This document shows, one piece after another, positions 31,648 to 41,433 of a stretch of DNA of 64,000 nucleotides; the first letter of the stretch is position 1, and every line of letters starts with the position of its first letter. A program made the position numbers and the translations under genes. This stretch comes from Rouxiella aceris (lineage in GTDB: Bacteria > Pseudomonadota > Gammaproteobacteria > Enterobacterales > Enterobacteriaceae): positions 124,001 through 188,000 of the forward strand of contig NZ_JAADJU010000006.1 in assembly GCF_012933545.1 (NCBI RefSeq), written 5' to 3'. The notes below the pieces were generated by a model. The model did no database searches, was not told where the DNA came from, and was given only the letters and a program-made list of their open reading frames with translations.

Positions 31648-33204
31648 TTACGATACGCGATCGTTATGCAGACGCTGTTTTTCTTTTTCGACCTGCTTGC
31701 TGCGCCAGATGCTATTGAGTACATGCACCATCGCTTTGGCCGAGGACTCGACGATATCTGTTGCCAGGCCCACGCCGTGGAAACGACGTCCTTGATACGA
31801 CACCACAATATCAACCTGACCCAGCGCATCGCGGCCCTGACCTTTGGCGGTCAGCTGGTATTTGATTAATTCAATCTGGTAGCCAGTGCAGCGGTTGATA
31901 GCCTGATAAACGGCATCAACGGGACCGTTACCGGTGGCCGCTTCGGTTTTGATTTCTTCGCCACAGGCCAGATTGACTGACGCCGTTGCAGTGATGCTGG
32001 AACCTGACTGGACGCTGAAGTTGTCCAGACGATAAAACTCCGGCTCTTCCTGCTGTTTATTGATAAACACCAATGCTTCCAGATCGTAATCGAAAACCTG
32101 ACCTTTTTTGTCGGCCAGCTTCAGGAAGGCGCTATACAGGTGATCCATATTATAGTCGGATTCCTTATAGCCCATCTCTTCCATACGATGTTTCACCGCC
32201 GCGCGACCGGAACGTGAGGTCAAGTTTAACTGCACCTGATTCAGACCAATCGATTCCGGGGTCATAATTTCATAGTTTTCACGATTCTTCAGAACACCAT
32301 CCTGATGAATTCCTGAAGAGTGAGCGAAGGCATTTGAGCCGACAATGGCTTTATTGCCCGGGATCGGCATGTTGGTGATCTGGCTAACGATCTGGCTGGT
32401 GCGGTAAATTTCCTTGTGATTGATATTGGTATGTACCTGCATATATTGCGAGCGGGTCTTGATCGCCATAATCACTTCTTCCAGCGCGGTATTGCCGGCA
32501 CGTTCGCCAATGCCGTTCAGCGTACCCTCTACCTGACGGGCACCGGCCTGCACCGCGGCAATCGAGTTGCCGACCGCCATGCCCAGATCGTCGTGGCAGT
32601 GCACGGAGATAATGGCTTTGTGGATATTGGGGACACGCTCATACAGATTGGTAATGATGCCGCTGAATTGATGCGGGGTGGTATAACCGACGGTATCCGG
32701 GATATTGATGGTGGTTGCTCCAGCGTTAATGGCGGCTTCCACTACGCGGCACAGATTATCCAGCGGGGTACGCCCGGCATCTTCGCAAGAGAATTCAACG
32801 TCATCCGTATAATTACGTGCGCGCTTGACGGAGTGCACCGCCATATCCAGAACCTGGTCAAACGAACGTTTTAACTTGGATTCAATATGCAGAGTCGAGG
32901 TGGCCAGAAACACATGGATACGGAAAGCTTCCGCTACGCGCAACGCTTCTGCCGCGACATCAATATCGGCGTCCACGCAGCGTGCCAGTCCGCAAACGCG
33001 ACTATTTTTGATCTGACGGGCGATGGTTTGCACTGATTCAAAATCACCAGGAGAAGAGACCGGGAAGCCGACCTCCATCACATCTACGCCCATTCTTTCC
33101 AGAGCGATGGCGATTTGCAGTTTATCTTTAACGCTCAGACTCGCTTGCAGAGCCTGTTCACCATCACGCAGCGTGGTATCGAAAATAATGACTTGTTCGC
33201 TCAT
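31648..33204 (-). CDS. leuA: 2-isopropylmalate synthase LeuA
   Basis: LeuA condenses acetyl-CoA with 2-oxoisovalerate, the first committed step to leucine, and is feedback-inhibited by leucine. Start [20 protein letters not shown] at 33204 with an AAGGAA ribosome-binding site gives 518 residues (E. coli 523). TIM-barrel signatures LRDGEQ and [15 protein letters not shown] bind the metal. The C-terminal regulatory domain runs from about residue 390. The upstream open extension reads through the attenuator and is not part of the protein. Confidence 0.97.
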   Translation of the reverse strand: MSEQVIIFDTTLRDGEQALQASLSVKDKLQIAIALERMGVDVMEVGFPVSSPGDFESVQTIARQIKNSRVCGLARCVDADIDVAAEALRVAEAFRIHVFLATSTLHIESKLKRSFDQVLDMAVHSVKRARNYTDDVEFSCEDAGRTPLDNLCRVVEAAINAGATTINIPDTVGYTTPHQFSGIITNLYERVPNIHKAIISVHCHDDLGMAVGNSIAAVQAGARQVEGTLNGIGERAGNTALEEVIMAIKTRSQYMQVHTNINHKEIYRTSQIVSQITNMPIPGNKAIVGSNAFAHSSGIHQDGVLKNRENYEIMTPESIGLNQVQLNLTSRSGRAAVKHRMEEMGYKESDYNMDHLYSAFLKLADKKGQVFDYDLEALVFINKQQEEPEFYRLDNFSVQSGSSITATASVNLACGEEIKTEAATGNGPVDAVYQAINRCTGYQIELIKYQLTAKGQGRDALGQVDIVVSYQGRRFHGVGLATDIVESSAKAMVHVLNSIWRSKQVEKEKQRLHNDRVS

Positions 33205-33245
33205 GTTGTTATTCCTTGCCTTGGTTACTTTCGCGCTGTGCGGAT

Positions 33246-33275
33246 AAAAAAAAACCCGCGCATTTGCGCGGGTTT
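33246..33275 (-). terminator. leu operon attenuator
   Basis: On the minus strand, a 9-bp GC-rich stem (AACCCGCGC/GCGCGGGTT) is followed by nine T, about 20 nt after the leader-peptide stop. It is the terminator arm of leucine attenuation. Confidence 0.93.
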
Positions 33276-33295
33276 GCTGTCTGTGGAAGCTGAAA

Positions 33296-33379
33296 CTAGT
33301 TGTAAATTTCACCCACTGGCATACCGCGCACTTTTTCTGCGTTGAGTAGTAGGCCTGGTAGACGGGTGAATTTAAACAT
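33296..33379 (-). CDS. leuL: leu operon leader peptide LeuL
   Basis: A 27-residue frame reads [20 protein letters not shown] and then PVGEIYN. It has four Leu codons (CTA, then CTA CTA CTC), like the rare-codon run in E. coli LeuL. Ribosome stalling at these codons when charged Leu-tRNA is scarce would prevent the downstream terminator from forming. Position between the promoter and the attenuator fits exactly. Confidence 0.92.
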   Translation of the reverse strand: MFKFTRLPGLLLNAEKVRGMPVGEIYN

Positions 33380-33428
33380 GTATTTGTCAGCTTCTCATGT
33401 ATGGGTGGCGTTGTGCCTGTGGCCTAAA

Positions 33429-33457
33429 TTGATACGTGAATGCGGCGGCGATGTCAA
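33429..33457 (-). promoter_or_regulatory. Promoter of leuLABCD
   Basis: TTGACA (33457-33452) and TATCAA (33434-33429) on the minus strand with 17-bp spacing, about 50 bp before leuL. Confidence 0.8.
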
Positions 33458-33933
33458 CTTAAGAATGCTTTAAAGGATAGAATAGTCACCAGATGAGGGG
33501 AATTATCATTCAGAGTAATATTCTGAATTATTCGATAACGGCAGCGTTATGATTTGTGAGGGTTTGGCACCAAATAATGATGAAAACCGTTCTCAGTTTT
33601 CACTCATTATCTGCGAGCTAACGCCTTCTATTATCATAAATTACTCATATGGATTTATAAGATTTTAGCGGTAATCTATTTAGCTGTAATATTAATTCAA
33701 CCAGTGATTTTGTCTATTCATTGGCAGGCTATTTAACCATAGCGGATTAAGATTGACAGCGTTTATACCTGTCATACTTCAAGCTGCAGTTGCGTTGGCT
33801 TCTCTCGTTCACCCGAATGACTTACGTAATGTAAGCTCATCGGGATTCACTCGTTTGCCGCCTTCCTGCAACTCGAATTATTTTAGGTATGGCACTGCTT
33901 CAAATGGACTTAAGAATCTAATCAGGAGGCGCG
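33458..33933. other. AT-rich intergenic region upstream of leuO
   Basis: This 476-bp AT-rich stretch separates divergent leuLABCD and leuO. Apart from the palindromic repeat at 33765-33890 I see no gene. By analogy with E. coli it probably carries H-NS and LeuO binding sites, but I cannot point to specific sites. Confidence 0.6.
33765..33890. repeat. Enterobacterial intergenic palindromic repeat (copy 2, intact)
   Basis: A 126-bp element with terminal inverted repeats (ATACCT..ATACTTCAAG.TGCAG at the left; CTGCAACTCGAAT..AGGTAT at the right) and a central palindrome ACTTACGTAATGTAAGCT. The layout matches the imperfect palindromes frequent in Yersinia and Serratia intergenic regions (ERIC/YPAL-type, non-autonomous). 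It ends 43 bp before the leuO start. Confidence 0.8.
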
Positions 33934-34911
33934 ATGACCGATATTACTGTAGAAAAATCTCTGGGTAAAATCCCCGGCGACGAAAAGAAGCATGAAGCGG
34001 GTCATGAGGACAATCATCTGCGCCGAGCAGATTTAAATTTGTTAACAGTATTTGATGCAGTGATGCAATTACAGAATATTACCCGGGCGGCGCAAATGTT
34101 GGGTATGTCCCAGCCAGCGGTCAGCAATGCCGTATCGCGTTTAAAAAATATGTTTAATGATGAACTCTTTGTTCGTTGTGGACGCGGTATTGAACCAACG
34201 GCGCGCGCCCATCAGCTTTATGGGCCCATCCGCCAGGCGTTGCAACTGGTCACCAATGAACTCCCTGGTCTGGGTTTTGACCCGCTGACCAGTAAGCGAC
34301 AGTTTTCCATCACCATCAGTAGCCCCCTTGATCTGCTGCTTACCCCAAAGGTGCTGGCCATGCTCAAGCGCTGTTCCGAGGGGGTGACGCTGAACATCGA
34401 GTCATTGATTCACGAAAATATTGAAAACCAACTGCGTTACCACGAGCTGGAATTTGCCATCGACTATCGCAGTATTGATCGTGCCGATTTTTATAATCAG
34501 CGGTTGTTTGAAGATGAGCTGGTACTTATTTCATCCAGAAACCATCCGCGATTACCCACGCAGATCGATTATGACTGTTTCTTAAATGAAAAACATGCCG
34601 TGGTCAGATTGCATGGCTACTCTTCTTTTAGTTTCCCTTATTACAATGCGCCGGAATCTCAGGCCAGAGTCTGTTATCAGGGGGCCAGTCTGATAAGCGT
34701 GATGGAAATTGTGTCGCGCACCGAAATGATCGCCTTGGTGCCACGCTGGTTGGCGTTGCATAATGCGGAGAGGCTTAACCTGAGAATCGATACGGTTCCC
34801 TGGTTTGATAACAAGCTGCATTGTTATTTGTCGTGGCACGAGTCAGCCAGTAAAGATAAAGGCAATCTGTGGATGAAGGATCTGCTTATCCAATCCGCCA
34901 GTCTGGCGTGA
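33934..34911 (+). CDS. leuO: LysR-type global regulator LeuO
   Basis: LeuO is a LysR-family antagonist of H-NS controlling many silenced loci. The 325-residue product (E. coli 314) has the winged HTH NITRAAQMLGMSQPAVSNAVSRLKNMFNDELFVR (about residues 47-80) after a longer, charged N-terminus, and a C-terminal effector domain ending in YLSWHESASKDKGNLWM. The start at 33934 has an AGGAGG ribosome-binding site eight bases upstream. Confidence 0.95.
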   Translation: MTDITVEKSLGKIPGDEKKHEAGHEDNHLRRADLNLLTVFDAVMQLQNITRAAQMLGMSQPAVSNAVSRLKNMFNDELFVRCGRGIEPTARAHQLYGPIRQALQLVTNELPGLGFDPLTSKRQFSITISSPLDLLLTPKVLAMLKRCSEGVTLNIESLIHENIENQLRYHELEFAIDYRSIDRADFYNQRLFEDELVLISSRNHPRLPTQIDYDCFLNEKHAVVRLHGYSSFSFPYYNAPESQARVCYQGASLISVMEIVSRTEMIALVPRWLALHNAERLNLRIDTVPWFDNKLHCYLSWHESASKDKGNLWMKDLLIQSASLA

Positions 34912-34914
34912 AAC

Positions 34915-35486
34915 CGGCTTGTATCGCACGCCTCAATACCGGTGATTAATGTTACCTATCTTTAATTATCAAGTTTCTTACGCTGCTGTTAAGGGAGGTT
35001 TTTGTTTTTTATGCTGTGCAGTGATCGCCATTTGAGCTCATCTCTTTTTATCGTTTAAAAAAAGAGATGAGCTCAATAAAAAAAAGCGAGATTCAGGCAG
35101 TTGTTAAAAGATCAAGACCATAGCCATTGAAAATCATCATATCGTGAACTGGATCACCCTAATTAACATTAAAAATATAAGTCCGCTGCGGTCATAATTT
35201 AATTCTGTATTTACCTTTCCTTTCCTTATATACCCCAGATCTAAGTACCCTGATGTGGTTTTTTATAGCGATAAACCGTTAAATAACAGCGGCTGGCGGT
35301 AGGCTTGTTAAAAATGGGGTCTTTTGCCGTTTGCCTGGCCCAAATTCTGACGTTAAGGTAATCAGTTATATTCAACAAAAAAAGTACAGAAGGGCGCACA
35401 GCCCTCATACCCGGGATTAGGGAAATGATTTCCGACATCCATTAGAAACGAGTCGTCCTAAAGAACAAAAGCCTGGAGGCAAACCC
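34915..35486. other. AT-rich region between leuO and ilvI
   Basis: There is no gene in this 572-bp stretch. It contains a perfect 18-bp inverted repeat (35032-35076) and should include the ilvIH promoter and Lrp sites known from E. coli; individual sites are not resolvable by eye. The small minus-strand frame at 35241-35438 shows nothing gene-like. Confidence 0.6.
35032..35076. repeat. Perfect 18-bp inverted repeat
   Basis: TTGAGCTCATCTCTTTTT (35032-35049) and its exact reverse complement (35059-35076) flank a 9-nt loop. No T-run follows on either strand (an A-rich tract follows on the plus strand), so it is not a standard terminator. Confidence 0.85.
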
Positions 35487-37205
35487 ATGGAGATGTTGTC
35501 AGGAGCCGAGATGGTTGTCCGATCGTTGATCGATCAGGGCGTAAAGCACGTATTCGGTTATCCCGGCGGAGCGGTGTTGGATATCTATGATGCCCTGCAC
35601 ACGGTCGGCGGGATTGATCATGTGCTAGTGAGACATGAACAGGGCGCAGTGCATATGGCCGATGGCTATGCGCGCGCAACGGGCGAGGTCGGCGTGGTGC
35701 TGGTCACTTCCGGACCTGGTGCCACCAATGCCATCACCGGGATCGCCACCGCTTATATGGATTCTATTCCCCTGGTGGTGCTTTCCGGACAGGTTCACAG
35801 TTCGCTGATTGGCTATGATGCCTTTCAGGAATGCGACATGGTGGGGATTTCCCGCCCGGTGGTCAAACACAGCTTTTTGGTAAAAAGAGCCGAAGATATC
35901 CCGACGGTGATCAAGAAAGCCTTTTATCTGGCGGCGACCGGCAGACCTGGGCCGGTGGTCATTGACTTGCCGAAAGATGTGGTTAATCCGCAGATCAAAC
36001 TGCCTTATGCCTATCCTGAACAAGTGGCCATGCGCTCTTATAACCCGACGGTGCAAGGTCATCGCGGGCAGATCAAGCGTGCGCTACAAACCCTGATGGC
36101 GGCCAAAAAACCGGTACTGTATGTCGGTGGTGGGGCGGTGAATTCCGAGTGTCACGGCGAGTTGCTCAAACTGGCCGAGACGTTGAATTTACCGGTAACC
36201 AGTACGCTGATGGGTTTGGGGGCATTTCCTGGTACTCACCGTCAAAGCGTTGGCATGCTGGGTATGCATGGTACCTACGAAGCCAATATGACCATGCATA
36301 ACGCCGATTTGATTTTCGGTGTTGGCGTGCGTTTTGACGACCGTACTACCAATAATCTCGAAAAATACTGTCCTCATGCCACCATTATGCATATCGATAT
36401 TGACCCGACGTCGATTTCGAAAACCGTCAATGCCGATATCCCGATTGTTGGTGATGCCAAACAAACGCTGACGCAAATGCTCGAACTGCTGGAACACTCT
36501 GAGGATAAGCAGGAGTTCGATGCCCTGCGCGACTGGTGGCAGGATATTGAACAATGGCGGGCGCGTAACTGCCTCGGCTATGACAAGAATAGCGGCACCA
36601 TCAAACCTCAGGCAGTCATTGAGACGCTGCACCGCCTGACCAAAGGCGACGCCTATGTTACGTCCGACGTCGGACAACATCAGATGTTTGCTGCGCTTTA
36701 CTATCAGTTTGATAAACCGCGCCGTTGGATTAACTCTGGTGGTCTCGGCACCATGGGCTTTGGCTTGCCTGCCGCCCTGGGGGTAAAACTGGCATTACCT
36801 GATGAAACCGTGATTTGTGTAACCGGTGACGGCAGTATTCAGATGAATATTCAGGAGCTTTCCACGGCTTTGCAATATGATTTGCCGGTGGTGGTGGTCA
36901 ACCTGAACAATGGTTATCTGGGCATGGTCAAACAGTGGCAAGACATGATTTATTCTGGCCGCCATTCGCAGTCTTATATGCAATCTCTGCCTGATTTCGT
37001 CAAGCTGGCCGAGGCGTACGGTCATGTCGGTATCGCCATCCGTCATCCTGATGAGTTGGAAAGCAAGCTGGCGGAAGCGTTGGCACAAAAAAATCGTCTG
37101 GTATTTGTCGATATCAGCGTCGATGAAACCGAACACGTTTATCCGATGTTGATCCGTGGCGGTGGAATGGATGAAATGTGGTTAAGCAAAACGGAGAGGA
37201 CATAA
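35487..37205 (+). CDS. ilvI: Acetolactate synthase III large subunit IlvI
   Basis: IlvI is the TPP-dependent catalytic subunit of AHAS III, the first common step of valine, leucine and isoleucine synthesis. The 572-residue product (E. coli 574) starts [20 protein letters not shown] behind a TGGAGG ribosome-binding site. It has the TPP-activating glutamate region in [12 protein letters not shown] and the TPP/Mg motif [16 protein letters not shown]...VVNLNN. It is followed two bases later by ilvH. Confidence 0.97.
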   Translation: MEMLSGAEMVVRSLIDQGVKHVFGYPGGAVLDIYDALHTVGGIDHVLVRHEQGAVHMADGYARATGEVGVVLVTSGPGATNAITGIATAYMDSIPLVVLSGQVHSSLIGYDAFQECDMVGISRPVVKHSFLVKRAEDIPTVIKKAFYLAATGRPGPVVIDLPKDVVNPQIKLPYAYPEQVAMRSYNPTVQGHRGQIKRALQTLMAAKKPVLYVGGGAVNSECHGELLKLAETLNLPVTSTLMGLGAFPGTHRQSVGMLGMHGTYEANMTMHNADLIFGVGVRFDDRTTNNLEKYCPHATIMHIDIDPTSISKTVNADIPIVGDAKQTLTQMLELLEHSEDKQEFDALRDWWQDIEQWRARNCLGYDKNSGTIKPQAVIETLHRLTKGDAYVTSDVGQHQMFAALYYQFDKPRRWINSGGLGTMGFGLPAALGVKLALPDETVICVTGDGSIQMNIQELSTALQYDLPVVVVNLNNGYLGMVKQWQDMIYSGRHSQSYMQSLPDFVKLAEAYGHVGIAIRHPDELESKLAEALAQKNRLVFVDISVDETEHVYPMLIRGGGMDEMWLSKTERT

Positions 37206-37207
37206 TC

Positions 37208-37699
37208 ATGCGCCGGATTTTATCTGTATTGTTGGAAAATGAATCAGGCGCACTGTCACGCGTTGTCGGGCTGTTCTCACAGCGTGGATATAACATTGAA
37301 AGCCTGACGGTGGCGCCAACCGACGATCCGACCTTGTCGCGGATGACCATCCAGACCATGGGCGATGCCAAGGTGCTGGAGCAAATCGAGAAGCAGTTGC
37401 ATAAGCTGGTGGACGTTTTGCGCGTTAACGAGCTGGTGCAAGGTTCGCACGTTGAGCGCGAAATCATGCTGGTGAAACTGCAGGCATCGGGATATGGCCG
37501 TGAAGAGATCAAACGTTCTACCGAGATCTTTCGTGGGCAAATTGTCGATGTCACTGCTACGCTTTACACGGTTCAGCTAGCAGGTACCAGTGACAAACTT
37601 GATGCTTTCCTTAACTCGATCCGCGACGTGGCCGAAATTGTCGAGGTAGCGCGTTCCGGCGTGGTGGGTGTCTCGCGCGGTGATAAAGTCATGCGGTAA
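37208..37699 (+). CDS. ilvH: Acetolactate synthase III regulatory subunit IlvH
   Basis: IlvH binds valine through its N-terminal ACT domain and activates or inhibits IlvI. Start [35 protein letters not shown] at 37208, 163 residues as in E. coli. The frame extends upstream into ilvI but the ATG with the GAGAGGA ribosome-binding site is the expected start. Confidence 0.97.
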   Translation: MRRILSVLLENESGALSRVVGLFSQRGYNIESLTVAPTDDPTLSRMTIQTMGDAKVLEQIEKQLHKLVDVLRVNELVQGSHVEREIMLVKLQASGYGREEIKRSTEIFRGQIVDVTATLYTVQLAGTSDKLDAFLNSIRDVAEIVEVARSGVVGVSRGDKVMR

Positions 37700-37741
37700 C
37701 GCCGACTGATTTGCCTGGCAGCCAGACTGCCTTGTCACCAG

Positions 37742-37768
37742 AAAGCTCAACATGCGTTGGGCTTTTTT
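37742..37768 (+). terminator. ilvIH terminator
   Basis: A stem AAAGCTCAAC/GTTGGGCTTT (one G-U pair) with loop ATGC, continuing into a run of T. Confidence 0.85.
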
Positions 37769-37948
37769 ATTAATTGTGATAATCCGTTAGCGTAAAACAC
37801 CTTGCCGAGTAGGGTCTTAACAGGTTATATCTCTCATCAGTAAAGTTGCATCCGCACTGACTGCTTTCGCAGCCGCTTGCCGCTTTTGCGCCACGCGCGT
37901 TCTGGCGTGTGAGAGAGTAGAGTACTTACTTATATTAAGGGGTTATTG

Positions 37949-38953
37949 GTGAAACTGGATGAAATCGCGAGGTTAGCGGGTGTTTCGCGTACCACTGCCA
38001 GTTATGTAATTAATGGCAAGGCGAAGCAGTATCGTGTCAGCGATAAGACAGTTGAGAAAGTGATGGCTGTCGTCAAGGAACATAATTATCACCCTAATGC
38101 CGTCGCGGCAGGATTGCGCGCGGGCCGAACCCGTTCTATCGGGCTGGTGATCCCTGATTTAGAAAATACCAGCTATACCAAAATCGCCAATTATCTCGAG
38201 CGACAGGCGCGACAACGCGGCTACCAGTTGCTGATTGCCTGCTCCGAAGATCAGCCGGATAATGAGATGCGTTGTGTTGAGCACCTGCTGCAACGCCAGG
38301 TGGATGCCATTATCATCTCCACCTCGTTACCCCCTGAGCATCCTTTTTATCAGCGCTGGGCCAAAGATGATTTTCCGATCATTGCCCTCGATCGTGCCCT
38401 TGATCCCGAAAATTTTATCAGCGTGGTGGGTGCCGATCAGGACGATGCCGTTATGCTGGCGCAAGAGCTGCGTGAGTTTCCGGGGGAGAGCGTGCTCTAT
38501 CTCGGCGCCTTGCCCGAGTTGTCGGTGAGTTATTTGCGAGAACAGGGTTTTCGCCAGGCGTGGCAAGGCGATCCCCGTCAACCCGACTATCTGTATGCCA
38601 ACGCCTATGACCGTAACTCAGCCGCTCTGGTGTTTGCCGAATGGCGCAAAACTCATGCCATGCCCAAGGCCTTGTTCACCACCTCTTTCCCGCTGTTGCA
38701 GGGGGTGATGGATGTTACGCTCAAGCAGGAAGGCCGCTTGCCGGTTGATTTGGCGATTGCCACCTTTGGAGACAATGAGCTGCTGGATTTCCTGGAATGC
38801 CCGGTTTTGGCGGTGGCGCAGCGTCATCGCGACGTTGCCGAGCGTGTGCTGGAACTGGTGCTCGCCTGTCTTGATGAGCCGAAAAAACCGAAAGCCGGAT
38901 TGACCCGCATTCGCCGCAATTTGTTTCGCCGTGGCCGTCTGAGCCGGAAATAA
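37949..38953 (+). CDS. cra: Catabolite repressor/activator Cra (FruR)
   Basis: Cra is a LacI-family regulator of carbon flow between glycolysis and gluconeogenesis, released by fructose 1-phosphate or fructose 1,6-bisphosphate. The N-terminal [23 protein letters not shown] is identical to E. coli, and the hinge [16 protein letters not shown]-type region follows. E. coli also starts at GTG; here GTG 37949 has AAGGGG upstream, giving 334 residues. Confidence 0.97.
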   Translation: MKLDEIARLAGVSRTTASYVINGKAKQYRVSDKTVEKVMAVVKEHNYHPNAVAAGLRAGRTRSIGLVIPDLENTSYTKIANYLERQARQRGYQLLIACSEDQPDNEMRCVEHLLQRQVDAIIISTSLPPEHPFYQRWAKDDFPIIALDRALDPENFISVVGADQDDAVMLAQELREFPGESVLYLGALPELSVSYLREQGFRQAWQGDPRQPDYLYANAYDRNSAALVFAEWRKTHAMPKALFTTSFPLLQGVMDVTLKQEGRLPVDLAIATFGDNELLDFLECPVLAVAQRHRDVAERVLELVLACLDEPKKPKAGLTRIRRNLFRRGRLSRK

Positions 38954-38958
38954 TCCCC

Positions 38959-38992
38959 GAGTTCAGGTAATTTCAACAAATTATCTGAACTC
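38959..38992 (+). terminator. Hairpin after cra
   Basis: A 15-bp stem (GAGTTCAGGTAATTT/AAATTATCTGAACTC, one G-U pair) with loop CAAC lies six bases after the stop codon. The following bases are GTCCTTCG, without a T-run, so it may stabilise the 3' end rather than terminate. Confidence 0.5.
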
Positions 38993-39562
38993 GTCCTTCG
39001 CAAATCTTCTTTCTGATGCAATCCTTACATAACAATACAAAATGCATGGGTAAAATCCGCGCAACGTGATGCGTCATTGTCTTAAAAAGAGACAGCGGGC
39101 AAAGAATAAGAGCATTCTCAGGAAAATATCCATTTGAAAATGTTTTGGCTAATAAAAATGGAATAATCAATTTTAAAAATACGTTAATACTAAGGGCTAT
39201 TCTGCTGTAGAATTCCGGCCTTAATTTGATCCGACATTTTTGGTCCGCACGTCAGTCCTGACAAAGGCTGGTGGCAAGGGGCCTGGCGAGTTGTCTGGAA
39301 CATTTTTGCGGTAAAACGTTGGGGCTTTGCATTAAGTCAAACTCAACGGCCGTGGTTTAAGAAATGAGAGATCGATAGCAGAAGAATATAAATAGATAAA
39401 TAATGTACAAATTGTTCCCTTTTTGAGCGTTGTTATTATTTAATTGAAATTTCCTCATCTAATCATGACGTTATTTTTTATACCCCACCGTAGAAAACTC
39501 CTTTCATCGGTTCCTGCTTAACTCATCGCCTGTAAATAATCAGAATCCACTGCCTGTGCGGC
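38993..39562. other. Gene-free region between cra and mraZ
   Basis: About 570 bp, AT-rich toward mraZ. I see no convincing gene or RNA. A 65-codon minus-strand frame (38973-39170) overlaps the cra hairpin and has no recognisable features. Confidence 0.6.
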
Positions 39563-39592
39563 TTGACAAGGTTTTAAAAGCATCCGTAAACT
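39563..39592 (+). promoter_or_regulatory. Pmra promoter of the dcw cluster
   Basis: A perfect TTGACA (39563-39568) and a TAAACT -10 (39587-39592) at 18 bp. In E. coli the equivalent promoter drives mraZ through the early division genes. Confidence 0.8.
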
Positions 39593-39599
39593 CCTTTAA

Positions 39600-39635
39600 G
39601 TGGGAATTTGTGGTGTAAAGTGGTGAAAAGGGTCA
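39600..39635 (+). promoter_or_regulatory. MraZ operator repeats
   Basis: Direct repeats at 10-bp spacing just downstream of Pmra: GTGGGAATTT, GTGGTGTAAA, GTGGTGAAAA and a degenerate GGGTCA. This matches the 10-bp-phased GTGG-type boxes bound by MraZ in E. coli for autorepression. Confidence 0.8.
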
Positions 39636-39653
39636 TTGAGGGGTAGCTCGAGT

Positions 39654-40112
39654 ATGTTCCGTGGGGCAACGATGGTTAACCTCGACAGCAAAGGGCGGCT
39701 TGCCGTACCTACCCGTTATCGGGATTTGCTGAGCGAAGAGTCGCAAGGTCAGATGGTTTGCACCATCGACCTCCATCACCCATGCCTGCTTCTTTACACC
39801 TTGCCCGAGTGGGAAGTGATTGAACGAAAATTGTCCCGTCTGTCGAGCATGAATCCCGTTGAGCGCCGAATTCAGCGTTTGTTACTCGGGCATGCCAGTG
39901 AATGTCAGATGGATAGCGCCGGACGCCTGCTGATCGCCAGTACTTTGCGACAGCACGCTGGGCTTGCCAAAGAAGTGATGCTGGTTGGGCAGTTCAACAA
40001 GTTTGAACTGTGGGATGAACAGACCTGGTATCAACAAGTCAAGGAAGACATTGACGCTGAACAATCGGCTCGAGAACCGCTTTCCGAGCGATTACAGGAC
40101 TTGTCACTATAA
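39654..40112 (+). CDS. mraZ: Transcriptional regulator MraZ
   Basis: MraZ is an AbrB-like, ring-forming DNA-binding protein that represses its own promoter and the dcw cluster. Start [23 protein letters not shown] at 39654 gives 152 residues, exactly the E. coli length; the upstream in-frame ATG at 39636 would add six residues. The two SpoVT/AbrB halves each have a D-x-x-GR motif ([19 protein letters not shown]). Confidence 0.97.
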   Translation: MFRGATMVNLDSKGRLAVPTRYRDLLSEESQGQMVCTIDLHHPCLLLYTLPEWEVIERKLSRLSSMNPVERRIQRLLLGHASECQMDSAGRLLIASTLRQHAGLAKEVMLVGQFNKFELWDEQTWYQQVKEDIDAEQSAREPLSERLQDLSL

Positions 40113-40114
40113 GT

Positions 40115-41053
40115 ATGCTTGAAAATTATAAACATACCTCCGTGTTATTGGATGAAGCCGTTAACGGGCTGAATATTCGCCCAGATGGCATTTACATTGA
40201 TGGGACCTTTGGTCGCGGTGGACACTCGCGTCTGATTTTGTCTCAGTTGGGGCCGCAGGGACAGTTGCTGGCCATCGACCGCGATCCTCAGGCGATCGAA
40301 GCGGCAAAAGCGATCGACGATCCGCGTTTTTCCATTGTGCATGGTCCGTTCTCCGAGCTGGCACAGTACGTACAGGATCGTGGGTTGGTGGGCAAGATCG
40401 ACGGTGTATTACTGGATCTTGGCGTGTCATCGCCGCAGCTTGACGATCCGGAACGCGGTTTTTCGTTTATGCGTGACGGACCTCTGGACATGCGCATGGA
40501 TCCCAGCCGGGGATATTCCGCCGCCGAATGGTTGCTGAAGGCTGAAGCGGATGATATCGCCTGGGTGCTGAAAACCTTTGGTGAAGAACGTTTTGCCAAG
40601 CGCATTGCGCGTGCCATTGTTGATCGCAACCGCGAACAGCCGATGACGCGGACCAAAGAGCTGGCTGATTTGATTGCCAATGCCTCGCCGTTTCGTGAAA
40701 AACACAAGCATCCGGCGACGCGTAGCTTCCAGGCAATCCGCATTTATATCAACAGCGAGCTGGAAGAGATTGAACGTGCGCTCGACGGCGCACATGAAGT
40801 GCTGGCAGCCGATGGACGTTTATCCGTCATCAGTTTCCACTCGTTGGAAGATCGTATTGTGAAACGGTTTATCCGTCAGCACAGTCGTGGACCGCAGGTG
40901 CCTGCGGGGATCCCGATGACTGAAGCACAATTGCAAAGTCTTGGCGGACGGACACTGAAATCCCTCGGCAAGATGATGCCTTCGGACGCCGAAGTGGCAG
41001 AAAACCCACGGGCGAGAAGTTCAGTACTGCGTTTTGCGGCGAGGAGCGCGTAA
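40115..41053 (+). CDS. rsmH: 16S rRNA m4C1402 methyltransferase RsmH (MraW)
   Basis: RsmH methylates N4 of C1402 in 16S rRNA using SAM. The 312-residue product (E. coli 313) has the SAM-binding motif [13 protein letters not shown] and the family block [29 protein letters not shown]. It is two bases after mraZ, and its stop overlaps the ftsL start. Confidence 0.97.
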   Translation: MLENYKHTSVLLDEAVNGLNIRPDGIYIDGTFGRGGHSRLILSQLGPQGQLLAIDRDPQAIEAAKAIDDPRFSIVHGPFSELAQYVQDRGLVGKIDGVLLDLGVSSPQLDDPERGFSFMRDGPLDMRMDPSRGYSAAEWLLKAEADDIAWVLKTFGEERFAKRIARAIVDRNREQPMTRTKELADLIANASPFREKHKHPATRSFQAIRIYINSELEEIERALDGAHEVLAADGRLSVISFHSLEDRIVKRFIRQHSRGPQVPAGIPMTEAQLQSLGGRTLKSLGKMMPSDAEVAENPRARSSVLRFAARSA

Positions 41054-41373
41054 TGATAGGTAATGAGCGTCATGGTTTGGTCGGCGTTATTTTCAGCGAC
41101 ATTATGCGCAATGGGAAAATACCGATGCTATTGCTGATTGCGACTTTGGTCAGCGCCATGGCGGTTGTCACCGTATCACATAAAACGCGGCTATTAACGG
41201 CGCAGCGCGAGCAACTGGTATTGGAAAAAGATGCGTTGGACATTGAATGGCGCAACTTGATCCTGGAAGAGAATGCCCTCGGCGACCATAGCCGGGTTGA
41301 GCGCATCGCCACCGAAAAATTGCAGATGCAACACGTAGATCCGGCACAGGAAACCATTGTTGTGCAGCCATAG
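41053..41373 (+). CDS. ftsL: Cell division protein FtsL
   Basis: FtsL is a bitopic membrane protein that forms FtsQLB and helps activate FtsWI. A cytoplasmic tail of about 20 residues, one transmembrane segment ([17 protein letters not shown]) and a periplasmic coiled coil ([25 protein letters not shown]) are visible. Its 106 residues make it shorter than E. coli (121) at the N-terminus. The start overlaps the rsmH stop (TAATG). Confidence 0.95.
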   Translation: MIGNERHGLVGVIFSDIMRNGKIPMLLLIATLVSAMAVVTVSHKTRLLTAQREQLVLEKDALDIEWRNLILEENALGDHSRVERIATEKLQMQHVDPAQETIVVQP

Positions 41374-41433
41374 GATAACGATTCAGGGATCGAGGTAACT
41401 TAGCCACCAGCTCATGGAGATGATAAGCGACAG

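Noticed and set aside
35032-35076. leuO rho-independent terminator
   Set aside because: The hairpin is perfect but no T-run follows on either strand.
38973-39170. 65-codon minus-strand ORF after cra
   Set aside because: Low-complexity, overlaps the cra hairpin, no homology recognised.
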